This document shows positions 1-11,979 of a stretch of 64,000 nucleotides of DNA, one piece after another (the first letter of the stretch is position 1; each line of letters begins with the position of its first letter). Under the pieces are notes generated by a model. That model saw only the letters and a program-made list of their open reading frames with translations. It had not been told where the DNA came from and ran no database searches. The DNA is from Portunus trituberculatus (taxonomy: Eukaryota > Arthropoda > Malacostraca > Decapoda > Portunidae): positions 12,329,902-12,393,901 of the forward strand of contig NC_059281.1 in assembly GCF_017591435.1 (NCBI RefSeq). Reading direction: 5' to 3'. A program made the position numbers and the translations under genes.

Positions 1-165
1 ACATCAAGAGATGCAATACTACAGTGAAGGAAGAGAGCTGAAGACAGCTAATTAAACTATGAAGACGAAAATGCAATCATATTCTAGTTCTCATTTTCTG
101 TGCAGACTTAGGGTGCGCTCGCATCTAATTTTTTGAGGGAGTAATCTCAAATTTTAAAGTTAAAT

Positions 166-242
<77 letters not shown>
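166..242. repeat. (AG)n microsatellite
   Basis: An uninterrupted AG dinucleotide array of about 77 bp. Open frames across it only encode Ser-Leu or Arg-Glu runs and are not genes. Confidence 0.97.
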
Positions 243-245
<3 letters not shown>

Positions 246-370
246 CGTAACATTACATTTGACGAACAATTATACTGTAATGCACAGTTTCTCAGTATAT
301 AGAGGCACACTATTCGTTTTTCATTGTTATCATTGTTATTACAACTTCTTTGGTTCTTTTTATTTCTGAA

Positions 371-502
<132 letters not shown>

Positions 503-569
503 GTCTGCGTGACTTATATACATACATATGAAGACATACAGGTATACTGGATATATACTTGTGTATCTG

Positions 570-572
<3 letters not shown>

Positions 573-614
<42 letters not shown>
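573..614. repeat. (CA)n microsatellite
   Basis: A perfect CA dinucleotide array of about 42 bp, with no coding potential. Confidence 0.95.
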
Positions 615-619
<5 letters not shown>

Positions 620-1496
620 GGAAATTGAGAGTGGGCGACAGGTGCAATGGACGCGATACAAGTGAATAATCTTATGACGTGAATAAAAGCTCTGGCTGCA
701 TTCCTGTCGTGGCACAAAGGACTTCAGTGACAGATACCACCAATACTATGCATACATACACTAAATAAATTGCTCAGTGGGCAAATGTGCACAACCTTCC
801 CCTACTCATTTTTTTTTTTTTTTTTTGTGTGTAAGAGGGGAAAGCTGGCGAAGGGCAACAAACCGAAAAAAAGGCCCACTAAGTTGCTAATTCCCTTGCA
901 GGTCCGAGAGAGTTAGCCAAAAATAGAGGGAAAACGTCTTGAAATCTCCCTCTTAAATAAGGTTAAGTCATAGAAAGTTTGAAATACAGAGGGAGTTCAT
1001 AAAAAAAAGGTTTGAGTAATTGAAAGTACTGGGTAACTCTTGCATTACAGAGTTGGACAGAGGTGAGAGGAAGAATTAAGAAGGCCTTGTGCAGCGAGGC
1101 CGCAGGAGGAGGGGAGGCATGCAGATAGCAAGATCAGAAGAGCAGTCAGCTTGAATATAGTGGTACAAGATAGCAAAAATGCAACATTCCGGCGGTGAGA
1201 AAGAGGCTGAAGACAGTCACAGGAGAAGAGTTGATAAGACGAAAAGATTTTGATTCCACACTATCTAATAAAACTGTGTGAGTGGAACTCCCCCATACAT
1301 AAGAAGAGTCTCTTGCAGCTTCCCTCTTTTCTTATGTTCTTATGTTCTTATATGCATGGGCGGATAAGGCCCTTGTACAGAGTTAGCAGTTGGGGTTGGT
1401 GAGAAAAACTGGCAAAGACGCCTTAGAACGCCTAACTTCATAGAAGCTGTTTTAGCAAGATATGAGATGTGAAGTTTCCAGTTTAAATTATAAATG

Positions 1497-2056
1497 CGAA
1501 TTAACACGTGTCAATATGCGACTGAAATTGCAAGTCACTAGAATTATCGACTGAGTCCTTCTAGTCGGAACAGGTTCACACATAGCGACTGGAAAGTATC
1601 AGCTGGTTGGCGGAAAGTAAATATAAACAAACAGCTACCCAACAAGATGTCTTCCTCTGGTGACGATGACGATTGCTATCAAATAAAATCATCACAAGTA
1701 TTCAATCCTCACGACAACAACACACTGTATAGAAGGAGGCAGTCATCGGAGAGTGGCAGCTATCTCATCGAGCGCAGATTTGTGTAAGCTTTTTTTTTTT
1801 TTGCTGTAGAATTCACTTTTAGGGTCCCGGATGTGCTCTTTTTCCCTCACCAATTCCAAAATCTTCTCTACATCTCTACATCTACACCACATTTTTAAAC
1901 CTTTCTCCGTGATGTCACATGTAAACAAAATCGGAAATCGACTGAACAAGACCAACATGTTGGTCTGGTTTTTCCAATCGCAAGGCACCGATATTCAGTT
2001 GGAAACTCTACCGACTTGCAATTTCAGTCAGCGATTCGTGTGAATCCGTCTAAAGT
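1497..2056 (-). mobile_element. Inverted-repeat DNA element with a MADF-domain fragment
   Basis: This segment interrupts the LINE. It is bounded by imperfect inverted repeats that include a perfect 17-bp core, GACTGAAATTGCAAGTC at 1520-1536, whose reverse complement is at 2013-2029. A minus-strand frame (1988-1743) contains ILELVREKEHIRDPKSEFY and a following DEIAATL, which resembles a MADF domain. MADF/Myb-like proteins are companions of transposases in PIF/Harbinger elements, so this may be a non-autonomous relative. No transposase catalytic motif is visible. A short plus-strand frame starts at 1647 and its role is unknown. Exact ends and target duplication were not resolved. Confidence 0.6.
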
Positions 2057-3723
2057 AGAGGGGATAATTGTCTGGAAAGTTGTTTCGAGCTGATAAATGG
2101 AGGGATTGAGTTTTGAGCCATTGAACACTACTAAGTTTTCTCTACTCCAATCAGAAATCTTAGACAGATCAGAAGTCAGACGTTTTGCGGCGTCCTTGGA
2201 GGATCTGTTAACTTCCTGAAGGGTTGGTCATCTCTGAAAAAAACGTGGACGACTGCAGGGTGATATCATCAGAGTAGGAATGGATAGGGCAAGAAGTTTG
2301 GTTTAGAAGATCATTAATAAATAACAGGAAGAGCGTAGGTGACAGGAAGGAACTCTCAGGAACATCACTCTTAGTGGATTTAAGAGAAGAACAGTGGCCG
2401 TCTACCACAGCAGCAATAGAACGGCTGGAGAGGAAACCTGAGATAAAGTTGCAGAAAGAAGGATAGAAATCGTAAGAAGGTAGTTTTTGAGATCAAAGCT
2501 TTGTACCAGACTCTATCAAAAGCTTTTGATATGTCCAAGGCAAAAACAAAAGTGTCACTAAAATCTCTAAAGAGGATGACCAAGATTCAGTAAGGAAAGC
2601 CAAAAGATCACCAGTAGAGCGATCTTGATGGAAGCCATACTGATAATCAGATATAAGATGGTGAAGTGATGGATGTTTAGAAATCTTCCTATTAAGGATA
2701 GATTCAAACTAAGACAAGCAATAGATAAAATTATTGGGCGGTAGTCTGCTGGATTAGAACGGTCACCCTTTTTATGATCAGGGTGAATGTAGGCAAAGAG
2801 GAAAGATAGAAGTCAATAGATAGAATTGGAAGAGTTTGGCCAGAAAAGGTGCAAGCACGGAGGCATAGCTTTCGAAAACAATAGGAGGGACCCAATCAGA
2901 TCTATAAGCCTTCTGAGGATTTAGGACAGCTAGGTCAGGGAAAACATCATTGCGAAAAAATTTAATCAAAGGCATGAATCAGTCAATGGGAGGGACAAGC
3001 CCAGAATCATCCAAGGTAGTGTTATAAGTAAAAGTTTGAAATAAAAGTTCAGATGTGATGGCAGTGGTGCCATTAGGGTGCAAAAAAAAAGAGGAAAAGA
3101 CGAAGCAATAAAGTTACTGGAGATGTTTTTTGGCCAGATGCCAGAAGTCTCGAGGGGAGTTAGAATTTGAAAGATTTTGACATTTTCTGTGAATGAAGGA
3201 GTGTTTAGCCACTTGAAGAACAGCCTTGTGATTCCGGGTAAAAATATAAAGCACATGATGTTCAGCTGATGGAAGGCGCAAGTATGGACAGCCTCTCTAT
3301 CATGTATAGTGCGACAATAGCTTGTGTTAAACTAAGATTTGTTAGGTTTAGGTTGGGAAAAAGTATATGCCTTCATGCCAGACACTATAATTTTTACTGC
3401 GTGCTTAGCACACAGAGATGGGTCTCTGACACGAAAGCAGGTAAAATCAGCATAATACCTCCTTAGGTACGCAAACTAGCAGAAGTGAAACGCCAGAGGC
3501 ACTTCCGATTTTGGAGATCCTGAGGAGGGATTGGAGAATAGGAAAAGATACAAATATGAGATTGTGATCGGAAGAGCCTAATGAAAAAGATTGGGTAACA
3601 GCATAAGCAGAAGGATTAGAGTACAGAAAAGATCAAGAATATTGGGCGTATCCCCAAGATGGTCAAGAATATAAGCAGGGTGTTGCACCAGTTGCTCTAG
3701 ATCATGGTAGATAGCAAAGTTAA

Positions 3724-4054
3724 AGGCGGTGGCGTAGTGGATAAGGTGGTGAGCGTGGGATCGGGCAGACGTCCATGCGTAGGTTCGAATCCCACCACGT
3801 ACAGTCTTAATTACTTTGCCATTTGTCGAGTGGTTTAAAGTTACCTACATGTCACCATGATACCCAGGTTCTAGGTGATTACACCCAAGATGAGCTTTGG
3901 GGGTGATATGGGCCTTAATATGGGTACCACTATAAATAAAATTGCCTGCGCCACTAATGGGAGGAAGCTCAACAGCGCTTCCCATACACTCTTCAAGTGT
4001 GCCTACAGGCGCTATAGGCCTTACCGTAAAAAAAAAAAAAAAAAAAAAAAAAAA
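3724..4054 (+). mobile_element. tRNA-derived SINE, family 1 (copy 1)
   Basis: The head carries RNA polymerase III promoter boxes: an A-box-like TGGCGTAGTGGATAAGG at 3730-3746 and a perfect B box GGTTCGAATCC at 3782-3792. A body of about 230 bp and an A-tract follow. The same sequence recurs at seven other places in the window in both orientations. Here it splits the minus-strand LINE, so it inserted later. The copies at 7796, 20465, 30044 and 50129 are reverse. Confidence 0.9.
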
Positions 4055-5225
4055 TTGCCAGGATGCTCAGTGAAAGGAGAGGAAAAGCAAAAGGTAGTGA
4101 TGAACATTGAAATCTCCAAGGATGGAGATCTCTGCGAAGGAATAGAGACAGAATATGCTCCACTTTAGAAGTTATATAGTTAAAAAATTTATGATAATCA
4201 GAAGAGTTAGGGGAGAGGGACACTGCACGAATAAGCTTAGTTGAAGAGGGACTTGAGTCGGAGACAGACTGGAAAACTCAAAAGATTCAAGAGCGTGGCC
4301 ACGAGAGCGAATCAAATCGATTCGCATATAGACGCAACATCTAGCTTTGGAAAGATGAAAATAAGTAGGAGGGAACAGAAAAGGGGTTACTGTCAGTTGC
4401 CTCAGACACATCTGTTTCAGTGAGGAAAAGATGAAGTTTAGTATAGGAGACGAGGTGTTATACAGCTTGAAAATTATATTCAAGATTGCAAAAGTTACAG
4501 TTAATGAAGAAAAAGTTTGGGGAGGTGTCAAGATATTTATGGTTGATATCCAAAGAGCAGTCCAACCTGGGGATATTAATTTCATGGTCACTTGTAATAT
4601 GTTGATAATATTTGGGTTGGCTTTTTTTTTTCTCTCTATTTGTTATTCAAACGTTATCAGTTTACATCTTGCGGTGTTTCTTCTACGATCGAGGTCCTCT
4701 GAATGTTAATGATATCTTATTTTGTCTAAAACGTTTCAGAATACAGGCACCGAAACATTGAAAAGTCTGATGACATTCAAACACTTAAAAAAAAAAAAAA
4801 AAAAAAAATACTTATTAACATGGATAGACGGAGCATCGTGTACAAGACATGTGGAGGACATTGGTTTTATACTACTATAGCATTACTACTACACATTCGA
4901 CACTTCATGCACAATCAACGGTGTTTAAAGTATTCTTTATTTTCACATTGTTTCTCGATCTATATATAGCATTGTCTTCTTCTTCATTATAGAAACCAGT
5001 ACATCTACTCGTCCGCAAGTGATGGAAGGAAAAGTAAATGACAAACAGAAAAAAACACTACCATCATATTCATTCAAAAAAACACGCGGAAAAGTAAAAG
5101 TTATAAGTTTTTACTAACCTATCAATGATGGTCGTCCCAAGCTGCATAATTTTCTGCTGCCTGACCTGGCTCGTTCCTCTTCCATCTCTTCACCTGTGAG
5201 AAGCACAAGTGTTCCGCCCATGGAA

Positions 5226-5302
5226 TATATATACGAGGAAGAAAAGGATGAAAAGGCAGAGTGGCTTCACTCAGCCACACAAGCACAACTCTCTGATCAG
5301 CC
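5226..5302 (+). promoter_or_regulatory. Core promoter and 5' UTR of cysteine-rich gene, copy A
   Basis: A TATA box (TATATATA, 5226-5233) lies about 75 bp upstream of the ATG at 5303. Initiator-like CA/TCA sequences at about 5257-5273 lie at plausible spacing. The match in copy B is at about 17891-17967. The transcription start is inferred, not shown. Confidence 0.6.
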
Positions 5303-8300
5303 ATGGCTAAGCTACTGACGGTGGCGGCCTTGGTGGTCCTTATAGTCCTTTCTATCTCTCACGCCGAGGTTTGTATGTCCATCCAGCCACGAAAAAGCTT
5401 TGGACTCTCACAAGAACTAAAGAAAATAGTGGTATACTAGCCGTAGATGGAATAATAGTGATGTGACGATAGTAGTAGTAGTAGTAGTAGTAGTAGTAGG
5501 AGTGATATGAAAAGCTATTTAATTAGTGAGGCAATAAGCATATCAATGGTAGATGAATACTGAAAATAATGACGTGTGCCGGAGATCAGACATGCGCCAT
5601 AAGAAATAAAGGATTCAATTGGGTAGACTAATTTAATTCCTAATAAAAAGAATGAAAGACTGGAGGTGCTGGTCAACTCTTGCATTAGGGAGGTGATGGA
5701 AATGAGATAAAGGAAGGAGAATTCTTTTGTCAGTAGCTAATGAACGGTATCGTAAAGAGAATGAAAGTAAGGTTTAAATTCCCTAAACAAATCAAGATAT
5801 AAAGTAAGTTGAAATTCGTACAATTTTTATCCTCATGAAATGTTATCCTTTTGTCTTCCATCACAACAGGAAAACTACAACGGTGCCCCAAGCTGCAAAG
5901 ATAAGGGGTGCGTGTACTGCTGCGCAAGAAAATACCGTAAATATTTGCGACCAGGTGACAGATGCCGCCCCATGTCCTGGCGGGGAAGTATGCTGCTTGC
6001 TTAGTAAGTTAAATGTTTTTTTTCTTTTTTTTCTGTCACGAATTTCTATGCTAAAAGTGATATAACGATTTTGCTACATTTTGTAACTGTAACTCGTACT
6101 TTAAAACGCTTTATAGACTTTCGTAGGGACTTTTTTTTTTTTGGCAATGCTCATCACTATATAGACTATTCAAAGTAAAGAAGAATCTAAATGTTTGAAT
6201 CTTAACTAGTGACCGAAGCGTTTGTGTTTATATTTTACTATACCTTCGCTAGGTATATGAACTGATGATGTGTTTAATTGGTCATTAAGGTGGTGGAGCG
6301 TTCAGATTAAGTCGCAAAAATAAGAAGGCCAAGAAAAAGAATAAACGGAAAACACCGGGAAAAACTAAGGATGGATCTTTGAAAAGGAATAAGCAAAAGA
6401 ATGTCAAGAATAAGAAGTCCAAAGTTAAAAAGAAGAAAAAGCGACATAACTCTAATAAAAAAGATGATGGGTCAATGAAAGGTGGAGAGAAAAAGAAGAC
6501 CAGCAACAAGAAGAAAACAAAGGCGCAAGTGAAGAAAATCAAGAAGAATCAAGACGAAGGAAGTGTGGGCGTAGTGAAGGAAAATAAGCAAGGTAAGGGT
6601 TCAGTGGACGTTGGTGACTAGAAAAGCTGATATCATTGGGGCAAAAATATATGAGGTTACAATCTGCCTCTTACTGGCATCCAATATCAATTTCAGTAAG
6701 CTCAAAGCATAGACAATTCTTCTCTGCTAAAAAAATAGGATATATATTATCACAAACATTGCCCATCTTGATGTAATAAAACTGCAAAACAAGAAATTAA
6801 AAATAATGCGTGAGCAGAAATAATCATCCACTGCACTAGAATCTAAGCTAAAGTTAATATAGAAACAAATGAATAGATACAAATAAAACAAAGCTTCACT
6901 ATAATCTAATGTTGAGCGGTTACTATTTCCAGCAAATGCAGATCAAAAGTTTAATCCCGTATGCGCTAGCACCTCAGCGTGTGCGGGAACCTGTATCCCT
7001 GAAACTGATAGGTGTTTCGGTAAGGAGATGAATACCTGCGGGCGTTGGTGTAAATGCTGTGTGCCTAAAGGTGGTGGTGGAGGTGGAGGTGGAGGTGGAG
7101 GCGGCGGCAGCAGTAAATGCAGAGGCAAATGTACGACGGGAAATGCACCAACAAGAAGAACTGCAGAAAGGGGACATGTACCGCCAAGAAGGACTGCAAA
7201 AGGGAAAAACTGGAAGAAGGGCCAAGGCTGCCGGGGTCCTTCGTGCGGCTGCTACGAAGAAGAAGAAGAAGAACCCCAGTAAGTACTTTGTGGAATTAAT
7301 TGAAATTATTAGCTCGTCTGTATTCCAAGTGTTGTTCCATGATGTTTATCTGCAACTCTTGTTGTTATTGTTGTTGTTTTCCCAGTCTAGCAAGAAGGTT
7401 TGGGTATTTGCAACTGTTACTCCAAAGTGGATGTCCTTCCTAACCTCAGACCTTAGCCAGGATTGGAACCTGCCAGCCTAATATTCCCTCTGTCCTAAGC
7501 CTGCGTTGTATTGTATATTTGTTCTTATATTCAACTCACGATGCAGAATTCTTAATTGTTTACATAATCACAAAAACAGCGGAAATATTCTTGTAAACCG
7601 TAATAGTTTTCACCTCAACCTCATTATAGTGAAAATGAAGATGCTCAACCATTTGAGAATATGAAGATCTTTAAAATAATACAAACCAAGTCACTTTACA
7701 TGTTATGAAGTAAATAACTGAGATTATAAATGAGCACTGTCCTGAAAAGCAAGGCTGTCTGATAAGTCTGAGGGAAGCTGTAGAAAGCTTAAGTTTATTT
7801 ATTTATTTATTTATTTTTTTTTTTACGGTAAGGCCTATAGCGCCTGTAGTCATACTTGAAGAGTGTATGGGAAGCGCTGTTGAGCTTCCGCCCATTAGTG
7901 GCGCAGGCAATTTTATTTATAGTGGTACCCATATTAAGGCCCATATCACCACCCAAGCACATCTTGGGTGTAACCACTTAGAACCTGGGTATCATGGTGA
8001 CATGTAGGTAAATTTAAACCACTCGACAAATGGCAAAGTGTTTTAAGGCTGTACGTGGTGGGATTCGAACCTACGCGTGGCCGTCTGCCCGCTCCCACGC
8101 TCACCACCTTATCCACTACGCCACTTGTGGATTTGCACAATTGAAAGTGTTGGGTTTTACAACTCTTTTTCCTTAACATGGTATTCATGAAAGTTTAATA
8201 TAGTGCACAATACTTATACATACTGAGACATAACTGATGTCTTTCTTATACAGAGGAATGCAAGCAAATTAAGCCATGTTCTACAAAGAATGGATTCTGT

Positions 8301-9366
8301 AAAATGAAGTGTAATGAAGATGAAAAGCCCTTGAAAAAAAATAACCTGTGCAAGAAGACTTGCCGCTGCTGTGTTCTAAAGAAGAAAAACAAAAGAAATG
8401 CAAGAAGACGGACGCATGCAAGGAAGAAGGAGGAAAGTGCAAAAAGGTCAAGAGTTGTAACAGCAATGTAATGTCATACTCGTGTGATAAAGGTTGCGTG
8501 TGCTGCATTGAGGGTAAGTAATACCACTCTCTCGCGTTCTGCATCGACCTCAAGGCATTACTATATAGAAATCTACGTGTATACTGCTTTTGTATTTCGT
8601 ATTCAAGACAAAACGCATGTTGTTTACATTTTCTGTATAAAGTGAAACAAACTCTTGAGAACTATATTATATTAGAATCTTGCTTTCCTACCCAACTCCT
8701 AGACTAGCCGAGAAATCACCAATGACTTCAGATGATGATTCTTGTTTCGGTTTCAGATAGAGATTGTGCCCAGCCCCTTGAATGTAGAAAAAATAATGGC
8801 GTCTGTATGAAGACCTGTAGCGGCGATGAGAGGGAACTGAAGGATTTGTGCTACACATACAACACAGGGCCGACCTGCAGGTGTTGTGCTCCCAAGTGCT
8901 CGCAAGACTCAGCCTGCACCCTGTGGGGAGGAGTTTGTGTGGATGGTCCCGAACAGTGTCCAACAGAATTTGGCACACACATGGTCTCTGAAGGCTGCAC
9001 AGGATACAACTGTGTATGTTGCAAACCAGGTAAATGAATGGAACATGTTATCTCTCTCTCTCTCGTTCGTAGTAGTAGTAGTAGGAACAGTTTAGCGGTA
9101 TAACCCACTACAGGAGTGGCAGATAGCTGCACGAGCGGTCGGAGGCGAATCGGAGGTTCAGCGTGTGTGGTACAGTGGAACCCTGCGTGCTTTGGGGTCC
9201 GAGGGGTCTCCAAGTGCACGGGTTCGAATCCTGTCCAGGGTCTGAGTATAGGTTGGGCTTCCTCACTCGGGGCAACGGTTTCCTAGCGGGTGGGCTTTAA
9301 GATAGGAGTTACCCTAAAAAAAAGTATCCCCTTTAGCCCATAAATTCCCGTGAAAAGCCCACATGG

Positions 9367-9401
<35 letters not shown>

Positions 9402-9916
9402 CATCCGGGGCAGCCACACACACATTTGCTGATGCTTTACTCTTATTACCACTTGATACATTTCGCTACTGGGGGTTATTCACCACGGCATCCCACAGTA
9501 CATTCACACACCACAATATCCCACTGACCTAAATTATTCTACCAGGAGACACCCAACATGGTGTACCTACTCCAACACTAGCTGGGTTTACCCAAGGAGG
9601 GTCAAATTGACCTCAACAATGAATAAATCCCTTAACCAAACACCTAATTCAGACCATAGGCATAGCACAATGAATTTTCTTCCCCACACTTCTTCCTCTC
9701 TGGTGAGAAGGCAGATTCCTACCTGGGTAGGATCTGAAAGCGTAAGTGGAGCTTCGGTTAGCTGTCTTGGATATAATGACATGAAATTTAGGTCTCCTCC
9801 ACCTCAGCTGGCCACCTAGCCTCGGGGTCCACAATCTATGCGTGCGGGGTTTGAATCGGCAAATCTGCGAGGATTCAAAACGCTTTTGTAGTATTCTCTA
9901 CTGCTTGGATCATTAC

Positions 9917-9990
<74 letters not shown>

Positions 9991-10216
9991 CAGGTAATAG
10001 TAGTAGCAGTAATAGTAGTATTAGTATTAGCATTACTATTGTTATTGTTATTATTGTTATTATTATTATTATTATTTATTATTATTATTATTATTAGTAT
10101 TAGTAGTAGTAGTAGTAGCACTAGAAGTAGTAGTATTTCGACTACTACTACTACTGCTACTACAACAACGTTTAATTAATTTGCATTGTTATTGTATCTC
10201 TATACTCGCTACTACA

Positions 10217-10267
<51 letters not shown>

Positions 10268-10608
10268 TAAGATATCACCAATGATTTCAACTAATAATAA
10301 TTCTTGTCTCAGTTTCAGGTAGAGATTGCGCAGAGGCCGTCGAATGTAGTATTAAAAATGGCATCTGTAAGAAGACCTGTAGCGGCAATGAGAGGGAGCT
10401 GAAGGATTTGTGCCAGACAGACAACACAGGGTCCATCTGCAGGTGTTGTGCTCCCAAGTGCTCGCAAGACTCAGCCTGCACCCTGTGGGGAGGAATTTGT
10501 GTGGATGGTCCCGAACAGTGCCCAACGGAATATGGCACACACATTGTCACTGAAGGCTGCACAGGATACAAATGTGTATGTTGCAAACCAGGTAAGTGAA
10601 TGGAACAT

Positions 10609-10650
<42 letters not shown>

Positions 10651-11733
10651 ACTACAACTACTACTACTACTTGTAGTAGTAGTAGGGAGGCAGTGGCCTA
10701 GTGGATAAGATGGTGAGTGTGGGATCGGGCAGATGTCCACATATAGGTTCGAATCCCACCACATACCACCTTGATACTCCGCCATTTGTCGAGTGGTTTA
10801 AAGTTACCTACATGTCACCATGATACCCAGGTTCTAGGTGGTTATACCAAAGACGCGCTTTGGTGGTGATATGGGTAACACTATAGATAAATTTGCCTGC
10901 GCCACTAATGGGTGGAAGCTGAACAGCGCTTCCAATACTCTTCAAGTAAAACCTTCAGGCACTATAGGCCTCAACATAAAAAAAAACTACTACTACTAAT
11001 TTGCATTGTTATTTTTCCTTTCTCAGTCACTACCACACAAAAACCCATGACTACTGATAGTCCTGGCGGTCCTAGTGACTCTACCTCTCGCGATCCTGGT
11101 CCTAGCGGCTCTACCTCTGGTGGTCCTGGTCCTGGAGGTAGTACCTCTGGTGGTCCTGGTCCTGGAGGTAGTACCTCTGGGGGTCCTGGTCCTGGAGGTA
11201 GTACCTCTGGGGGTCCTGGTCCTGGAGGTAGTACCTCTGGTGGTCCTGGTCCTGGAGGTAGTACCTCTGGTGGTCCTGGTCCTGGAGGTAGTACCTCTGG
11301 TGGTCCTGGTCCTGGAGGTAGTACCTCTGGTGGTCCTGGTCCTGGAGATAGTACCTCTGGTGGTCCCGGTCCTGGAGATAGTACCTCTGGAGGTCCTGGT
11401 CCTGGCGACTCTACCTCTGGTGGTCCCGGTCCTGGAGACAGTACCTCTGGCGGTCCTGGTCCTGGCGACTCTACCTCTGGCGGTCCTGGTCCTGGTGACT
11501 CTACCTCTGGCGGTCCTGGTCCTGGTGACTCTACCTCTGGCGGTCCTGGTCCTGGTGACTCTACATCGGGCGGTCCTGGAGACAGTACCTCTGGCGATCC
11601 TGAAGACAGTACTTCTGGCAATCCTGAAGACAGTACCTCTGGCAGTCCTGACGACAGTAGCTCTAATGATACTGATGATTCTAGCATGGCTTCGGATAGT
11701 TCTGATAGTACTGATAGTATGACTAAAGGTTAA
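5303..11733 (+). CDS. Secreted multi-module cysteine-rich protein, copy A (8 exons, frameshifted)
   Basis: I do not recognise a named family. Inferred exons are 5303-5368, 5870-6003, 6290-6592, 6933-7278, 8254-8513, 8757-9029, 10319-10591 and 11027-11733, all with AG acceptors and GT donors. Exon 1 encodes a signal peptide (MAKLLTVAALVVLIVLSISH). Exon 2 encodes a six-Cys segment ending in CC. Exon 3 is Lys-rich. Exon 4 has two Cys-rich halves joined by a poly-Gly linker. Exons 5, 6 and 7 each encode two eight-Cys modules ending in CxCC. Exon 8 encodes a Ser/Thr/Gly/Pro repeat tail. Every intron after the first is phase 1. Exon 2 has GGGG at 5905 where copy B has six G, and exons 4 (three indels) and 5 (one indel) are also frameshifted relative to copy B. 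This copy is therefore a pseudogene or carries assembly errors. An extracellular, possibly defence or matrix, role is inference. About 789 residues are expected if frames were intact. Confidence 0.7.
7796..8130 (-). mobile_element. tRNA-derived SINE, family 1 (intron 4, copy A)
   Basis: A reverse-oriented copy with a (TTTA)n/T tail at about 7796-7823 and its head near 8130. The B box lies near 8067-8077 as the complement of GGTTCGAATCC. It lies between exons 4 and 5 of the cysteine-rich gene and is shared with duplication unit B. Confidence 0.88.
9160..9401 (+). mobile_element. tRNA-derived SINE, family 2 (intron 6, copy A)
   Basis: The head contains TGTGGTACAGTGG and a perfect B box GGTTCGAATCC at 9221-9231. 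A body ending in an A-tract at about 9375-9401 follows. Related copies lie at about 21836-22066 and 30360-30549. The body differs from family 1. Confidence 0.75.
9919..10255. repeat. Trinucleotide (TAG)n/(TTA)n/(CTA)n arrays and A-tract
   Basis: Intron 6 holds a long TAG array (about 9919-9990), variant TTA/TAG arrays to about 10165, and a CA array with a long A-tract (about 10213-10265) just before exon 7. Array lengths differ between duplication units, as expected of slippage. Confidence 0.9.
10685..10987 (+). mobile_element. tRNA-derived SINE, family 1 (intron 7, copy A)
   Basis: A forward copy with the A-box-like CAGTGGCCTAGTGGATAAG and B box GGTTCGAATCC (about 10747-10757), ending in an A-tract about 40 bp before the exon 8 acceptor. 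It is shared with unit B. Confidence 0.88.
11110..11580 (+). repeat. 30-bp coding minisatellite in exon 8, copy A
   Basis: About 15-16 tandem 30-bp units encode the decapeptide GGPGPGGSTS or GGPGPGDSTS. Upstream units carry Gly and downstream units carry Asp at the variable position, and the array decays into DPEDSTSG-like acidic units. The array lacks stops in most frames, so long frames on both strands here are shadows. The in-frame product is a flexible, mucin-like Ser/Thr/Pro/Gly tail. O-glycosylation is inference. Confidence 0.95.
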
Positions 11734-11967
11734 GTCTATCACTGCATTGAAACACTTTTATCCTTCACTCTTGAACATTCTGTATGGGATTGGCCACCCT
11801 GACCTTTGACAATGCACTATATTTTATGAACATCACTGATACAAGACCAATTCCTTTGTTCTCTATTCGATAGTCACTGTCCTGTCATGTAGGAGTCTGT
11901 GTTGAAGCATATTATGAATTGCCTGTTGCTCGAGGATTGAGTGAAACAGAGACAGTGCTTGAATCAA

Positions 11968-11973
11968 AATAAA
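11968..11973 (+). terminator. Polyadenylation signal AATAAA, copy A
   Basis: A canonical AATAAA lies about 235 bp after the stop codon at 11731-11733, followed by TA-rich sequence. The same signal is at 24631-24636 in copy B. Confidence 0.7.
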
Positions 11974-11979
11974 TATTCA

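Larger units (their letters stand above)
811..4620 (-). mobile_element. Degraded jockey-like non-LTR retrotransposon (LINE)
   Basis: The minus strand encodes scattered pieces of a LINE ORF2 in the expected order. An endonuclease-like part lies at about 4590-3480. Reverse transcriptase pieces include DISKAFDRVW (about 2530) and LSPTLFLLFINDLL followed by a YSDD box, the expected YADD position (about 2340-2270). A 3' UTR follows, ending in an A-tract that reads as T on the plus strand at 811-829. Stops and frameshifts break the frame throughout, so this is a dead copy. A tRNA-derived SINE (about 3724-4054) and an inverted-repeat element (about 1497-2056) are inserted in it. The clade is inferred from protein resemblance only. 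Confidence 0.85.

Noticed and set aside
3724..3800. Functional tRNA gene
   Set aside because: The boxes are present but no cloverleaf forms around a plausible anticodon arm, and the sequence is repeated as a SINE head.
11110..11580. CRISPR-like array of 30-bp units
   Set aside because: There are no spacers between units, the array is in a eukaryotic coding exon, and the units encode a continuous peptide repeat.
5303..11733. WAP/crustin identity for the cysteine-rich gene
   Set aside because: The modules end in CxCC and lack the WAP four-disulfide core spacing, which has internal CC and a single terminal Cys.
10971..11742. Long open frames on both strands across the exon 8 minisatellite
   Set aside because: The 30-bp unit lacks stops in several frames. 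Only the plus-strand frame joined by a good acceptor at 11027 continues the cysteine-rich gene.
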